A DNA stretch of 64,000 nt from Lactococcus formosensis (GTDB lineage Bacteria; Bacillota; Bacilli; Lactobacillales; Streptococcaceae). Positions 27,296 to 35,119 of this stretch are shown in pieces (position 1 is the stretch's first letter; the number at the start of each line of letters is the position of its first letter). The notes beneath the pieces were generated by a model. That model did no database searches and was not told the origin of the DNA. It worked only from the letters and a program-made list of their open reading frames with translations. The stretch is taken from assembly GCF_018403745.1 (NCBI RefSeq), contig NZ_BOVP01000003.1, positions 62,001 to 126,000 on the forward strand, given 5' to 3'. The translations under genes were made by a program, and so were the position numbers.

Positions 27296-28287
27296 GCGGA
27301 TTACAATTATTTTGGTTTATCTTAATTGCAGTGCTCTTTGGGGGATTCTTCTTCCTCGAAGGCTTCGACTTTGGTGTAGGAATGAGCGTTTTGGCCTTGG
27401 CACGTAATAAACGTGAGGTCAACCAAGCAATTGCTACAATCGGTCCTTTCTGGGACATGAACGAAGTATGGCTCTTGACAGCCGGCGGTGCTATGTTTGC
27501 CAGCTTCCCTTATTGGTATGCTTCCCTTTTCTCTGGTTATTACAACATCTTGTTGTTAATTCTCGCCTGCTTGATTTTACGTGGGGTAACCTTTGAGTTC
27601 CGTCACCGTAGCGAATCAGAAAAAGTAGAGCGTGGCTGGGAAATTATTTTAGGAGTGACAAGCTTCTTTATTCCTTTCTTGTTCGGCTTGATGTTTACCA
27701 GCATGATTCAAGGTGTTCCAATGGATGCACGCGGTGATATCTATGCCAGCTTCACAACATACGTAAACCCACTTTCACTTGTTGGTGGTGTTGCAGTAGC
27801 TTTGATGAGCTTCTTGCACGGCTTGAACTACATTGCTTTGAAGACAGAAGGAAATATGCGCAAACGGGCGAATGACCTTGCAAACAAACTTTACTTTGTG
27901 CTTTATGCAGGGGAAGTTGTCTTTGCTCTCTTGATTGCTATGAAAACAGACTTTATTGAAAAACATGCAGCTTTAACAATTGGGTTGTTAGCTGTTATCG
28001 TTCTCTTGACTGTGTTTGCACATGTTTCGGTTGCTAAGAAACGTGAAATGTCAGCCTTCTTATCTTCTGGTTTGACTTTCCTTGCATTGGTTGCTTTACT
28101 TTTCCAAGGGTTGTTCCCACGTGTAATGATTGCTGAAAATCCAGCTTATAGCATCTTGATTAAGGATGCAAGCTCAACACACTATACTTTGACAACAATG
28201 TCCTACATCACAATAGCAATCTTGCCATTTGTGCTTGCTTATATGGCGTGGACTTACTACATTTTCAGAAAACGTATCAGTGAATAA
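27292..28287 (+). CDS. cydB: Cytochrome bd oxidase subunit II
   Basis: Second membrane subunit of the bd oxidase, 331 residues with about eight to nine hydrophobic segments. FLEGFDFGVGM near residue 22, GPFWDMNEVWLLTAGGAMFASFP near 58 and RGVTFEFRHR near 99 are family hallmarks. The start ATG overlaps the cydA stop, ensuring equimolar translation. A terminator follows, so cydDC is transcribed separately from its own promoter, although some read-through is plausible. Confidence 0.95.
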   Translation: MSGLQLFWFILIAVLFGGFFFLEGFDFGVGMSVLALARNKREVNQAIATIGPFWDMNEVWLLTAGGAMFASFPYWYASLFSGYYNILLLILACLILRGVTFEFRHRSESEKVERGWEIILGVTSFFIPFLFGLMFTSMIQGVPMDARGDIYASFTTYVNPLSLVGGVAVALMSFLHGLNYIALKTEGNMRKRANDLANKLYFVLYAGEVVFALLIAMKTDFIEKHAALTIGLLAVIVLLTVFAHVSVAKKREMSAFLSSGLTFLALVALLFQGLFPRVMIAENPAYSILIKDASSTHYTLTTMSYITIAILPFVLAYMAWTYYIFRKRISE

Positions 28288-28296
28288 TTGATTCTA

Positions 28297-28322
28297 AAAT
28301 TCCTTTTTTAAAGGAATTTTTT
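28297..28322 (+). terminator. Intrinsic terminator of cydAB
   Basis: AAATTCCTTT and AAAGGAATTT pair around a 3-4 base loop and are followed by T residues. Confidence 0.85.
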
Positions 28323-28386
28323 ATTAGACAAAAGCGAATAAAAGCGTGAAATTATAAGCAGTTTCAAAGGCTTGATACTCATATTT

Positions 28387-28395
28387 TGTTATAAT
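28387..28395 (+). promoter_or_regulatory. cydD extended -10 promoter
   Basis: TGTTATAAT at 28387-28395; no -35 at optimal spacing. The ribosome site before the ATG at 28433 is weak (TAGGTAATAAAAAA). Confidence 0.55.
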
Positions 28396-28432
28396 AAAAG
28401 TTATCATATGAATAAGAATAGGTAATAAAAAA

Positions 28433-30139
28433 ATGATTGACAGAACTCTATTTACTCTTCCAGGAGTACGTAAGATTCTTCCCGCTCTTGGAGGGCTCGC
28501 CCTACTTCAAGCGCTTTGTATTTTAGGACAGGCTTTATTTCTGTCGCAAGCAATAACAGGTCTATGGCAAGGTCAAGAGCTCATGCAGGTTTTGATCTAC
28601 ATTGTTGGCTTTTTTCTAAGCTTTTTTGGGCGAGAAGTCGTAAACTTTTTACGTCAATATATGCTTGATAAGGTGTCTTACCATTTGGCAGCAGATATGC
28701 GTGGGCAGATTCTTGAAAAAGCTTTTAAACTTGGGCCGTCTGTCACACGTGAAATGGGAACAGGTAATCTGACATCAACAGTTATTTCCGGCATTGATGA
28801 GGTCGAAACTTATATCAAGTTGGTACTTTCTAAAGTCTTGAATATGATGATAATCCCGATTCTTTTGCTGATTGCGATTGCCTTTCTGGATTTACAGACA
28901 GCGATTGTGTTGGCGATTGCCTTTCCCTTTGCCATAATCTTCATGATTTTACTGGGTTATGCTGCACAAGGGCAGGCAGAAAGACAGTATAAGAGCTTCC
29001 AACTTTTATCCAATCACTTCTTAGATTCGCTCCGCGGGATTTCGACCTTAAAATATTTTGGCTTATCAAAAACATATGCCAATTCCATTTATCAAACGTC
29101 AGAACGTTTCCGTAAAGCAACAATGGCTACGTTACGTGTTGCGATTCTCTCAACTTTTGCACTGGATTTCTTTGCAACCTTGTCTGTTGCTACAGTAGCT
29201 TTGTTTTTAGGTCTTCGCTTGATGAACGGTGCAATTCTCTTGTTCCCAGCCTTGGCTGCTTTGATTTTGGCTCCAGAGTATTTCTTGCCTTTGCGTGACT
29301 TTGCCTCGGACTATCACGCAACGCTAAATGGTAAAAATGCTTATGCCAGTGTTAACGAAGTGCTGAAAACAGAAGATCATTTGACAAATGTTCTTCCTGA
29401 GCCTATCCGTTGGACAGAAGAGTCACAGCTGAAACTTCATAATTTGAGCAAAGTTTTTGATACTGGACGTGGTGTCTCGGACATTAATCTAGAGCTGCAA
29501 GGCTTTACCAAGGTAGCCATAGTCGGTGAATCGGGTTCAGGTAAATCGACATTGCTAAGTATGCTGTCAGGGTTTCTTATGCCAAGTGCTGGAGAGATTC
29601 AGCTCAATGAATATCAGATGACATCACTTAACGATGAAAACTTCCGCCAGTCTTTGCAATTTATCCCTCAAAATACTTATATCTTTGCAGGAACATTACG
29701 CGCTAACTTAGCCTTTTATCAGCCAGATGCTACAGATGAAGCAATCACTCATGCAGCTGAACTTGCCGGTTTGAAAAACTTGCTAGAAGAAATCGGGCTG
29801 GATGCAAATATTGGTGCAGGAGGCCGTACCTTATCTGGTGGGCAAATGCAACGTGTGGCACTCACGCGAGCATTTCTCTCTCAAGAAAGAAATATTCTTT
29901 TCCTTGATGAGCCAACGGCGCACCTTGATGTAGAAACGGAACTGGAGATAAAGGAAAATATTCTGCCACTCTTTGAGGACAAGCTCGTCTTTTTGGCGAC
30001 TCACCGCTTGCATTGGCTGCCTCAGATGGACTTAATTCTCGTTCTCAATGAAGGGAAGCTTGAAGCTGCAGGCTCACATAAAGAACTCTTAACGACTAAT
30101 ACATACTATCAAGAGCTCTTGCGTGAGATGAGAGGTTAA
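28433..30139 (+). CDS. cydD: Thiol reductant ABC exporter subunit CydD
   Basis: Half of the CydDC ABC exporter needed for assembly of cytochrome bd, thought to export thiols or handle heme. 568 residues: N-terminal six-helix membrane domain (about 1-310) with ALILAPEYFLPLRDFASDYHA, which resembles E. coli CydD; C-terminal ATPase with GESGSGKSTL near 365, LSGGQMQRVALTRA near 468 and LDEPTAHLD near 489. By similarity to E. coli this first subunit is CydD; older lactococcal naming calls it CydC. Ends 31 bases before its partner. Confidence 0.9.
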   Translation: MIDRTLFTLPGVRKILPALGGLALLQALCILGQALFLSQAITGLWQGQELMQVLIYIVGFFLSFFGREVVNFLRQYMLDKVSYHLAADMRGQILEKAFKLGPSVTREMGTGNLTSTVISGIDEVETYIKLVLSKVLNMMIIPILLLIAIAFLDLQTAIVLAIAFPFAIIFMILLGYAAQGQAERQYKSFQLLSNHFLDSLRGISTLKYFGLSKTYANSIYQTSERFRKATMATLRVAILSTFALDFFATLSVATVALFLGLRLMNGAILLFPALAALILAPEYFLPLRDFASDYHATLNGKNAYASVNEVLKTEDHLTNVLPEPIRWTEESQLKLHNLSKVFDTGRGVSDINLELQGFTKVAIVGESGSGKSTLLSMLSGFLMPSAGEIQLNEYQMTSLNDENFRQSLQFIPQNTYIFAGTLRANLAFYQPDATDEAITHAAELAGLKNLLEEIGLDANIGAGGRTLSGGQMQRVALTRAFLSQERNILFLDEPTAHLDVETELEIKENILPLFEDKLVFLATHRLHWLPQMDLILVLNEGKLEAAGSHKELLTTNTYYQELLREMRG

Positions 30140-30170
30140 ACAGCATGATTGTAAAAACAATGGAGAAAAA

Positions 30171-31889
30171 ATGAAGAAGATTCTTTTTAATAATGATTGG
30201 ATCACACCTTTCCTGCGTAAATATCGTTTCGGAATGATTCTTGCAATTATTTTAGGGACAATAACGATGTTTTGCGCTGGCCTGCTTATGTTTTCAGCGG
30301 GCTATGTGATTTCAAAATCAGCAACTAAACCCGAAAACATTTTGATTATCTATGTGCCTGTTCTGATGGTTCGTGTCTTTGGTATTTCACGGCCTGTGGT
30401 GCGTTATATTGAACGCTTAACATCCCACAACTGGATTTTACGCATTACCAGTAACCTTCGGCGCAAGCTTTACCTCAGATTGGAAAAATCAGCGATTGGT
30501 CTGTCTGAACGCTACAAGTTAGGTGACCTTCTCGGCTTGCTTAATGAAGATATTGCAAATATTCAGGACTTGTTCTTGCGGACTCTTTTCCCTTTGATGA
30601 TTGTTGGCTCTTTATCTGTAGCTCTCATCATCGCTTCAGGCGTCTTCTCGATAACCTTAGCTCTTGTAGTTGCCTTTTTCTTAGGCCTGATGGTTATCGT
30701 GCTTCCTTATGTGTCACTGAAAGTATCGGCGAAATATGACCGTGATTTGAAAAACTATCGCAACCAACTCTTTTCTAACTTGACAGATGATGTTTTAGGC
30801 TTGCAAGACTGGGTTTTATCAGGGAGAAAGGAAGATTTCTTGCTTGATTATCAAACCTCAGAAAAAGCAGCACGTCAAATTCAGGAAAAACTGTTGAGCT
30901 ATGTACGGAAACGTAACCTTGTGTTGCAGCTCATCTTTGCTTTACTTGTGGTCTATCTGATTGTTTGGTCAGGTTCAACCTTAAATGCGGGAGATGCACC
31001 GAACTACATTGCCGCTGTTTCTTTAGCTGCCTTTCCTTTGTTTGATGCCTTTGCACCTTTGTCTGACGCTGTTGTTGAGACACAACGTTATGGTGATTCT
31101 GTTCAGCGTCTCAATGATTTACCTGATGTTAAGGAAGAGGTGCGACAAGAAACGATTACGGAGACAGACTTACAAATTTCTAACTTAAGTTTTGCTTTTG
31201 ATGACAAGCTTATCTTTGATGACTTAAATCTCCATATCAAAAAAGGAGAGCATGTAGCGATTTTAGGTCGCTCAGGAGTAGGTAAATCAACCTTAGCAAG
31301 CCTTATCCGTGGGGATCTTATTGCACAGCAAGGGACTTTGGATTTGTCCGGAATTGCACCAGCTTATGCCAATAATGTTGAAGAAAAGATTGGTGTTATT
31401 AACCAAAGCCCATATATTTTCAATGCCAGCATCCGTTCCAATCTTAGCTTGGCTCGGCTTGATGCCAGTGACGAAGAAATTTGGAATGCTTTAGAGCTTG
31501 TAGGCTTGAAAAAAATGGTAGCTTCCCTGCCTAATCAACTCAACGAGGTCGTGGATGAAGCAGGACTACGTTTTTCAGGGGGGGAACGTCAGCGTTTAGC
31601 CTTAGCACGTATTTTGCTGTCCGATGTTGATATGGTTATCTTGGATGAACCGACGGTTTCGCTAGATCCGATTACCGAAAATCAACTGTTGCGTCTCTTC
31701 TTTGAGCGCTTAAAAGACAAAACGATTATCTTTATCACTCACCATCTGTTGGGTGTACAACACATGGATCGTGTTATCTTTTTAGAAAAAGGTAAAATCA
31801 AGCTTGATGATCAACCGGCATACCTTCTTGAACACAATGAAGACTTCCGTAAGCTTTATCAAATGGACTTAGGAACTAACGACTATTAA
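30171..31889 (+). CDS. cydC: Thiol reductant ABC exporter subunit CydC
   Basis: Partner half-transporter of CydD, 572 residues. Membrane domain about 1-300 includes RYIERLTSHNWILRI, matching the E. coli CydC RYFERLVSH motif; the ATPase carries GRSGVGKSTL near 365, FSGGERQRLALARI near 466 and LDEPTVSLD. The ATG follows ATGGAGAAAA. Its last codons and stop lie inside the terminator hairpin. In older lactococcal naming it is CydD. Confidence 0.9.
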   Translation: MKKILFNNDWITPFLRKYRFGMILAIILGTITMFCAGLLMFSAGYVISKSATKPENILIIYVPVLMVRVFGISRPVVRYIERLTSHNWILRITSNLRRKLYLRLEKSAIGLSERYKLGDLLGLLNEDIANIQDLFLRTLFPLMIVGSLSVALIIASGVFSITLALVVAFFLGLMVIVLPYVSLKVSAKYDRDLKNYRNQLFSNLTDDVLGLQDWVLSGRKEDFLLDYQTSEKAARQIQEKLLSYVRKRNLVLQLIFALLVVYLIVWSGSTLNAGDAPNYIAAVSLAAFPLFDAFAPLSDAVVETQRYGDSVQRLNDLPDVKEEVRQETITETDLQISNLSFAFDDKLIFDDLNLHIKKGEHVAILGRSGVGKSTLASLIRGDLIAQQGTLDLSGIAPAYANNVEEKIGVINQSPYIFNASIRSNLSLARLDASDEEIWNALELVGLKKMVASLPNQLNEVVDEAGLRFSGGERQRLALARILLSDVDMVILDEPTVSLDPITENQLLRLFFERLKDKTIIFITHHLLGVQHMDRVIFLEKGKIKLDDQPAYLLEHNEDFRKLYQMDLGTNDY

Positions 31890-31905
31890 GAGTCGTTAGT
31901 TTTTA
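31874..31905 (+). terminator. Intrinsic terminator of cydDC, overlapping the stop codon
   Basis: AACTAACGACT and AGTCGTTAGTT form an 11-bp perfect stem; the cydC TAA sits in the loop. A T run follows. Confidence 0.92.
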
Positions 31906-31907
31906 TA

Positions 31908-31964
31908 TTGACAAAACGAAATAAAAGTATTAAAATGTATTTTGTTAGCTTGTGTATTAGCTAA
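31908..31964 (+). promoter_or_regulatory. Promoter and likely operator of the MarR gene
   Basis: TTGACA (31908-31913), 17 bases, TAAAAT (31931-31936). An inverted repeat TTAGCT (31945-31950) / AGCTAA (31959-31964) lies at the expected transcription start, the normal place for MarR autorepression. Confidence 0.7.
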
Positions 31965-31987
31965 ACTAAATATCAAGGAGAATAACT

Positions 31988-32629
31988 GTGTCAGCAGAAA
32001 CAAATAAATTATTACACCTCTTTTCAAAACTACTCCATAATCCTCAACTTCTTATGGCTTTACATATGGAAAGAATGACAAGTCGACTCGGAGAAAAAAA
32101 ATCACGTACAGGCGCACAAGGGCTTCTGGTTGAACTCTGGAAGGCTGATGGACTGACCAATGCTGAAATTGCCGAAATCTTGGATATCCGACCTTCAAGC
32201 GTAACAGCTCAAGTGAAGAGTTTAGAGCAACGTGGCTTGGTCAAACGTGTCACAGACGAAAATGATAAGCGAGTGAGCCGTGTTTTCCTGACGGAAGAAG
32301 GCAAGCAAGCTCAAGTTGAACGTAAAGAAAGTCAAGATGACTTATCAGAAGGCATTTTTGGTAATCTTACAGAAGAAGAACAAGTTCAACTGATTCACAT
32401 TTTGGAAAAACTTGAAGAAGCTAATCCAGCTGATGAGGAATGTGATTTCCGCTTTGGTGGTGGCATGCGTCCTGGAGGCTTTGACCCACGAATGATGCAT
32501 CACATGGGCAGAGAAATGGAAGCAAAAATGAGGAAAGAGATGCGACGTCAGATGCGAGATGCGCATAATCCATGGAATTTTGGGCATAATCCACGCAGCA
32601 GAAACGATGATAACTGGGACGATTTTTAA
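31988..32629 (+). CDS. MarR-family regulator with Met/His-rich tail
   Basis: 213 residues from a GTG start behind CAAGGAGAATAACT. Residues about 30-125 form the winged helix (LTNAEIAEILDIRPSSVTAQVKSLEQRGLV) with the wing DENDKRVSRVFLT. Most MarR proteins are near 150 residues. This one adds about 60 residues beginning at CDFRFGGGMRPGG, rich in Met, His, Arg and Asp (MMHHMGREMEAKM, RRQMRDAHNPWNFGHNP). Such a tail could bind a metal such as copper, but that is only inference. Next gene is an ABC exporter, its likely target. An inverted repeat at its own transcription start suggests autorepression. Confidence 0.88.
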   Translation: MSAETNKLLHLFSKLLHNPQLLMALHMERMTSRLGEKKSRTGAQGLLVELWKADGLTNAEIAEILDIRPSSVTAQVKSLEQRGLVKRVTDENDKRVSRVFLTEEGKQAQVERKESQDDLSEGIFGNLTEEEQVQLIHILEKLEEANPADEECDFRFGGGMRPGGFDPRMMHHMGREMEAKMRKEMRRQMRDAHNPWNFGHNPRSRNDDNWDDF

Positions 32630-32717
32630 AATAAGCTTAAATCAGTCTAAGGTCCTAAGTTCTTTGGTACAATTTAAGGTATAATAGAAACATCTTTATT
32701 ATTAGAAAGAAGAAATT

Positions 32718-34703
32718 ATGCCCGTATTAGAATTAAAAAATATTAGGAAATCATACTTTTTAGGTAAAGATGAATTTCCAGTACTTAAGGGGATTGACCT
32801 TGAGTTTGAGCGTGGAGACTTTGTCAGCTTACTCGGTGAGTCTGGTGGTGGTAAATCAACCCTCATGAATATCATCGGTGGTTTGGACCGTGAATATGAT
32901 GGGGATGTCATCATTGATGGTGTCGCGCAAAAGGCAAAGAAAGAAAAAGATATGGATGCTTACCGCCGGGATACGATCGGCTTTATCTTCCAGTCTTTCA
33001 ACTTGATCAACTACTTGAGCGTGCTTGACAATATCTTGATTAGCTTGAAAATGACAAGCCTATCAGAAAAAGAGCGTGTCGAACGTGCGGTTGAGTTAAC
33101 CAAACAAGTTGGCCTTTACGAGCACCGTAAGAAAAAACCTGCACAGTTGTCAGGCGGACAAAAACAACGTGTAGCCATTGCGCGTGCTTTGGCCAGTGAT
33201 CCTGAGATTATCCTTGCTGATGAGCCTACAGGAGCGCTTGATTCGCAAAATACGAAAGAAGTATTGGCCCTTCTCCGCCAAATCGCACAGTCTGGTAAGA
33301 CAGTGATTGTCGTCACTCACTCTCAAGAAGTTGCGGACTATGGCACACGTACCATTCGTCTGGCAGATGGGCAGATTATCGGAGACGAGCGTGATAAGCC
33401 AGCTTATCCTGTGCCTGATGAAGCAAAGTCTTTCAAGACAAAGGCTCTTTCTTATGGTGATGTGGTTAAAACAGCCTTTAAGCACTTTACAAATACTTGG
33501 AAAATCAATCTTCTCATTGCTATTGGTACAGCTATTGGCTTGTTCTCTGTTATTTTCTTCCTTGGTCTAGGGACTGGGGCAACAAAATATATGAATGATC
33601 AGGTGACAAGTTTGGCAAACCCTAATATTATTTCCGTGGTTCAACGCGACCCCGCAAATAATCAGGGTAAAGATAATGATGAAGCCTTCTCAATTGCGCA
33701 GCAAACAATGCTTGGTATCTCTGATAAAAACATTAACAAGTTGAAGGACTTGGATAATGTTAAAACAGTGGATGCAGGGATTACAAAAGCAGGTGCTGTG
33801 ACTCTTGACTATAAGGGGCAAACAACAAGTAACCAAGCGATTATGTCTTGGACACCGATGATTCAGTCTTCAACGTTACATGCTGGTTCAGAACCTAAAG
33901 GTAAACAAATCGTTATCTCTGAAGCAGACATGAAGAAGTTTGATCAAAAAGCATATGAAGCAAAAGACTGGAAAGCTGTGATTGGTAAAACAGTCAAAGT
34001 AAGCTTCCAAACTGTGGATAAAAACAATACTCCTGTGACTATCACAGAAGATATGGAAATCTCAGGCGTCTTGCAAGATATGCCAATGGTTGGTACTTTG
34101 ACTTCAACAGAGGCATTGAAAGAAATGCTTACTGCAAATAATATCGATGCGATGCCAAACACAGCCTACGTCACTGTGACAGATACAGATAAAGTTAAAG
34201 ATGTAACCAAAGCTATCAATGATATCAAAGATAATGACAAACTTGTGTTTGCCTCAACAAATATCGGTAGTATGTTGGATACAATCACAGATATTACAGG
34301 GATTGTCTCAACTGTCTTGGCTGCCATTGCTGGTATTAGCTTGATTGTTTCAATCTTTATGATTGTGGTAACAACTTATATGTCCGTTGCCGAACGGACT
34401 AAAGAAATTGGTGTCCTTCGTGCCTTAGGTGGACGTCGTAAAGATGTTTCTCGTATGTTTACAGCCGAGAGCGTTATCCTTGGCTTGTCATCTGCAGTTA
34501 TTGCGATTGCCCTTGCCTTTGCGGGACAAAGTATCATCAACAAAGCTTTGCATAGCTTAGTCGGTGGAAATATCGTTCAGATTACTTCTGGCCATATTAT
34601 CTTTGCTGTAATTATCGCGCTGATCATCGCTTTACTTTCAAGTCTTGCACCTGCAGCACGTGCAGCACGTTTGAACACTATCGAAGCCTTGGCTGCTGAT
34701 TAA
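32718..34703 (+). CDS. MacB-type ABC transporter, ATPase-permease fusion
   Basis: 661-residue mechanotransmission-type exporter. The N-terminal ATPase (about 1-225) has GESGGGKST near 40, LSGGQKQRVAIARALA near 144 and the LADEPTGALD Walker B. One membrane helix near 262-285 is followed by an extracellular MacB-like domain (about 290-535) and three helices with the FtsX signature (VAERTKEIGVLRALGGRRKDV). MacB-like systems export peptides, antibiotics or lipoproteins or sense stress. The preceding MarR gene is the likely regulator. Its own -10 TATAAT lies at 32680-32685. Substrate is unknown. Confidence 0.9.
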   Translation: MPVLELKNIRKSYFLGKDEFPVLKGIDLEFERGDFVSLLGESGGGKSTLMNIIGGLDREYDGDVIIDGVAQKAKKEKDMDAYRRDTIGFIFQSFNLINYLSVLDNILISLKMTSLSEKERVERAVELTKQVGLYEHRKKKPAQLSGGQKQRVAIARALASDPEIILADEPTGALDSQNTKEVLALLRQIAQSGKTVIVVTHSQEVADYGTRTIRLADGQIIGDERDKPAYPVPDEAKSFKTKALSYGDVVKTAFKHFTNTWKINLLIAIGTAIGLFSVIFFLGLGTGATKYMNDQVTSLANPNIISVVQRDPANNQGKDNDEAFSIAQQTMLGISDKNINKLKDLDNVKTVDAGITKAGAVTLDYKGQTTSNQAIMSWTPMIQSSTLHAGSEPKGKQIVISEADMKKFDQKAYEAKDWKAVIGKTVKVSFQTVDKNNTPVTITEDMEISGVLQDMPMVGTLTSTEALKEMLTANNIDAMPNTAYVTVTDTDKVKDVTKAINDIKDNDKLVFASTNIGSMLDTITDITGIVSTVLAAIAGISLIVSIFMIVVTTYMSVAERTKEIGVLRALGGRRKDVSRMFTAESVILGLSSAVIAIALAFAGQSIINKALHSLVGGNIVQITSGHIIFAVIIALIIALLSSLAPAARAARLNTIEALAAD

Positions 34704-34715
34704 TATATAAGAAGA

Positions 34716-34745
34716 AGTTCTACGAAGAAGTAGGGCTTTTTTTGT
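34716..34745 (+). terminator. Intrinsic terminator of the ABC transporter
   Basis: AGTTCTAC pairs with GTAGGGCT (two G-U pairs) around a 6-base loop, then seven T. Confidence 0.75.
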
Positions 34746-34818
34746 TGCTCAATTATCCTCTGCGCATATCTTAGAAACAGAGGAGTTGTTGTCACAAGTG
34801 CTCACCCCTAATATTATT

Positions 34819-34846
34819 TTGAAAATCATAAGAAAAACATTACAAT
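34819..34846 (+). promoter_or_regulatory. Possible distal promoter of the repeat-bearing leader
   Basis: TTGAAA (34819-34824), 16 bases, TACAAT (34841-34846). If used, the transcript would include the small reading frame that runs through the CAGCA array. Confidence 0.4.
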
Positions 34847-34892
34847 AATATTATATAGATGTTATTGTTGTTACTTAATGATAACAAAATAC

Positions 34893-34921
34893 TTGACGGG
34901 GTAAAGCAGATGACTTATAAT
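34893..34921 (+). promoter_or_regulatory. Strong promoter directly before the CAGCA array
   Basis: TTGACG (34893-34898), 17 bases, perfect TATAAT (34916-34921). Transcription would begin near 34928, in the first repeat unit, so the array would be the 5' end of the RNA. Confidence 0.75.
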
Positions 34922-35119
34922 CGGTCAGCACAGCACAGCACAGCACAGCACAGCACAGCACAGCACAGCACAGCACAGCACAGCACAGCACAGCACAGCA
35001 CCAGCGGTAGACATCCGCCTATTTTTACTTGCACCCAAACGCTCAGGACCCCTTGGAGCGTTTTTTGGCATTTACAATTATCAATCAATAGAATCAATAG
35101 AAATGAGGAAAACCTATGA
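34910..35119 (+). CDS. Possible leader ORF running through the repeat, ending in ATGA overlap
   Basis: An open frame from ATG 34910 (also open from ATG 34859) crosses all 15 repeat units, reading them as five STAQH-type pentapeptides, continues through the leader terminator and stops at TGA 35117-35119, overlapping the ATG of the exported protein by 4 bases. The ribosome site is poor (GGGG 8 bases upstream). It is not within a transcript from the proximal promoter. It may be only a non-coding coincidence; listed because the ATGA overlap and repeat-dependent frame are suggestive. Confidence 0.2.
   Translation: MTYNRSAQHSTAQHSTAQHSTAQHSTAQHSTSGRHPPIFTCTQTLRTPWSVFWHLQLSINRINRNEENL
34926..35000 (+). 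repeat. (CAGCA)15 pentanucleotide tandem repeat
   Basis: Fifteen perfect, uninterrupted copies of CAGCA, 75 bases in all, begin five bases after a TATAAT box. Perfect short arrays of a unit not divisible by three are typical of slipped-strand phase-variation loci. Local GC is far above the surrounding AT-rich sequence. Confidence 0.98.
35037..35066 (+). terminator. Intrinsic terminator/attenuator in the leader before the exported protein
   Basis: AAACGCTC and GAGCGTTT form a perfect 8-bp stem with an 11-base loop, followed by T residues. It is 50 bases before the next start codon and about 110 bases after the promoter, with no gene between, so it must be an attenuator or end a short leader RNA. 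Confidence 0.85.

Noticed and set aside
34926..35000. The CAGCA array as a CRISPR
   Set aside because: Units are contiguous with no spacers, 5 bases long, and no cas genes are present.
34915..35097. Minus-strand ORF through the repeat (LCCAV repeats)
   Set aside because: It is the complement of the array; no ribosome site or promoter, and it runs against the leader.
34910..35119. Treating the repeat ORF as a normal protein-coding gene
   Set aside because: Poor ribosome site, it starts upstream of the strongest promoter and reads a low-complexity array and a terminator; kept only as a possible leader ORF.
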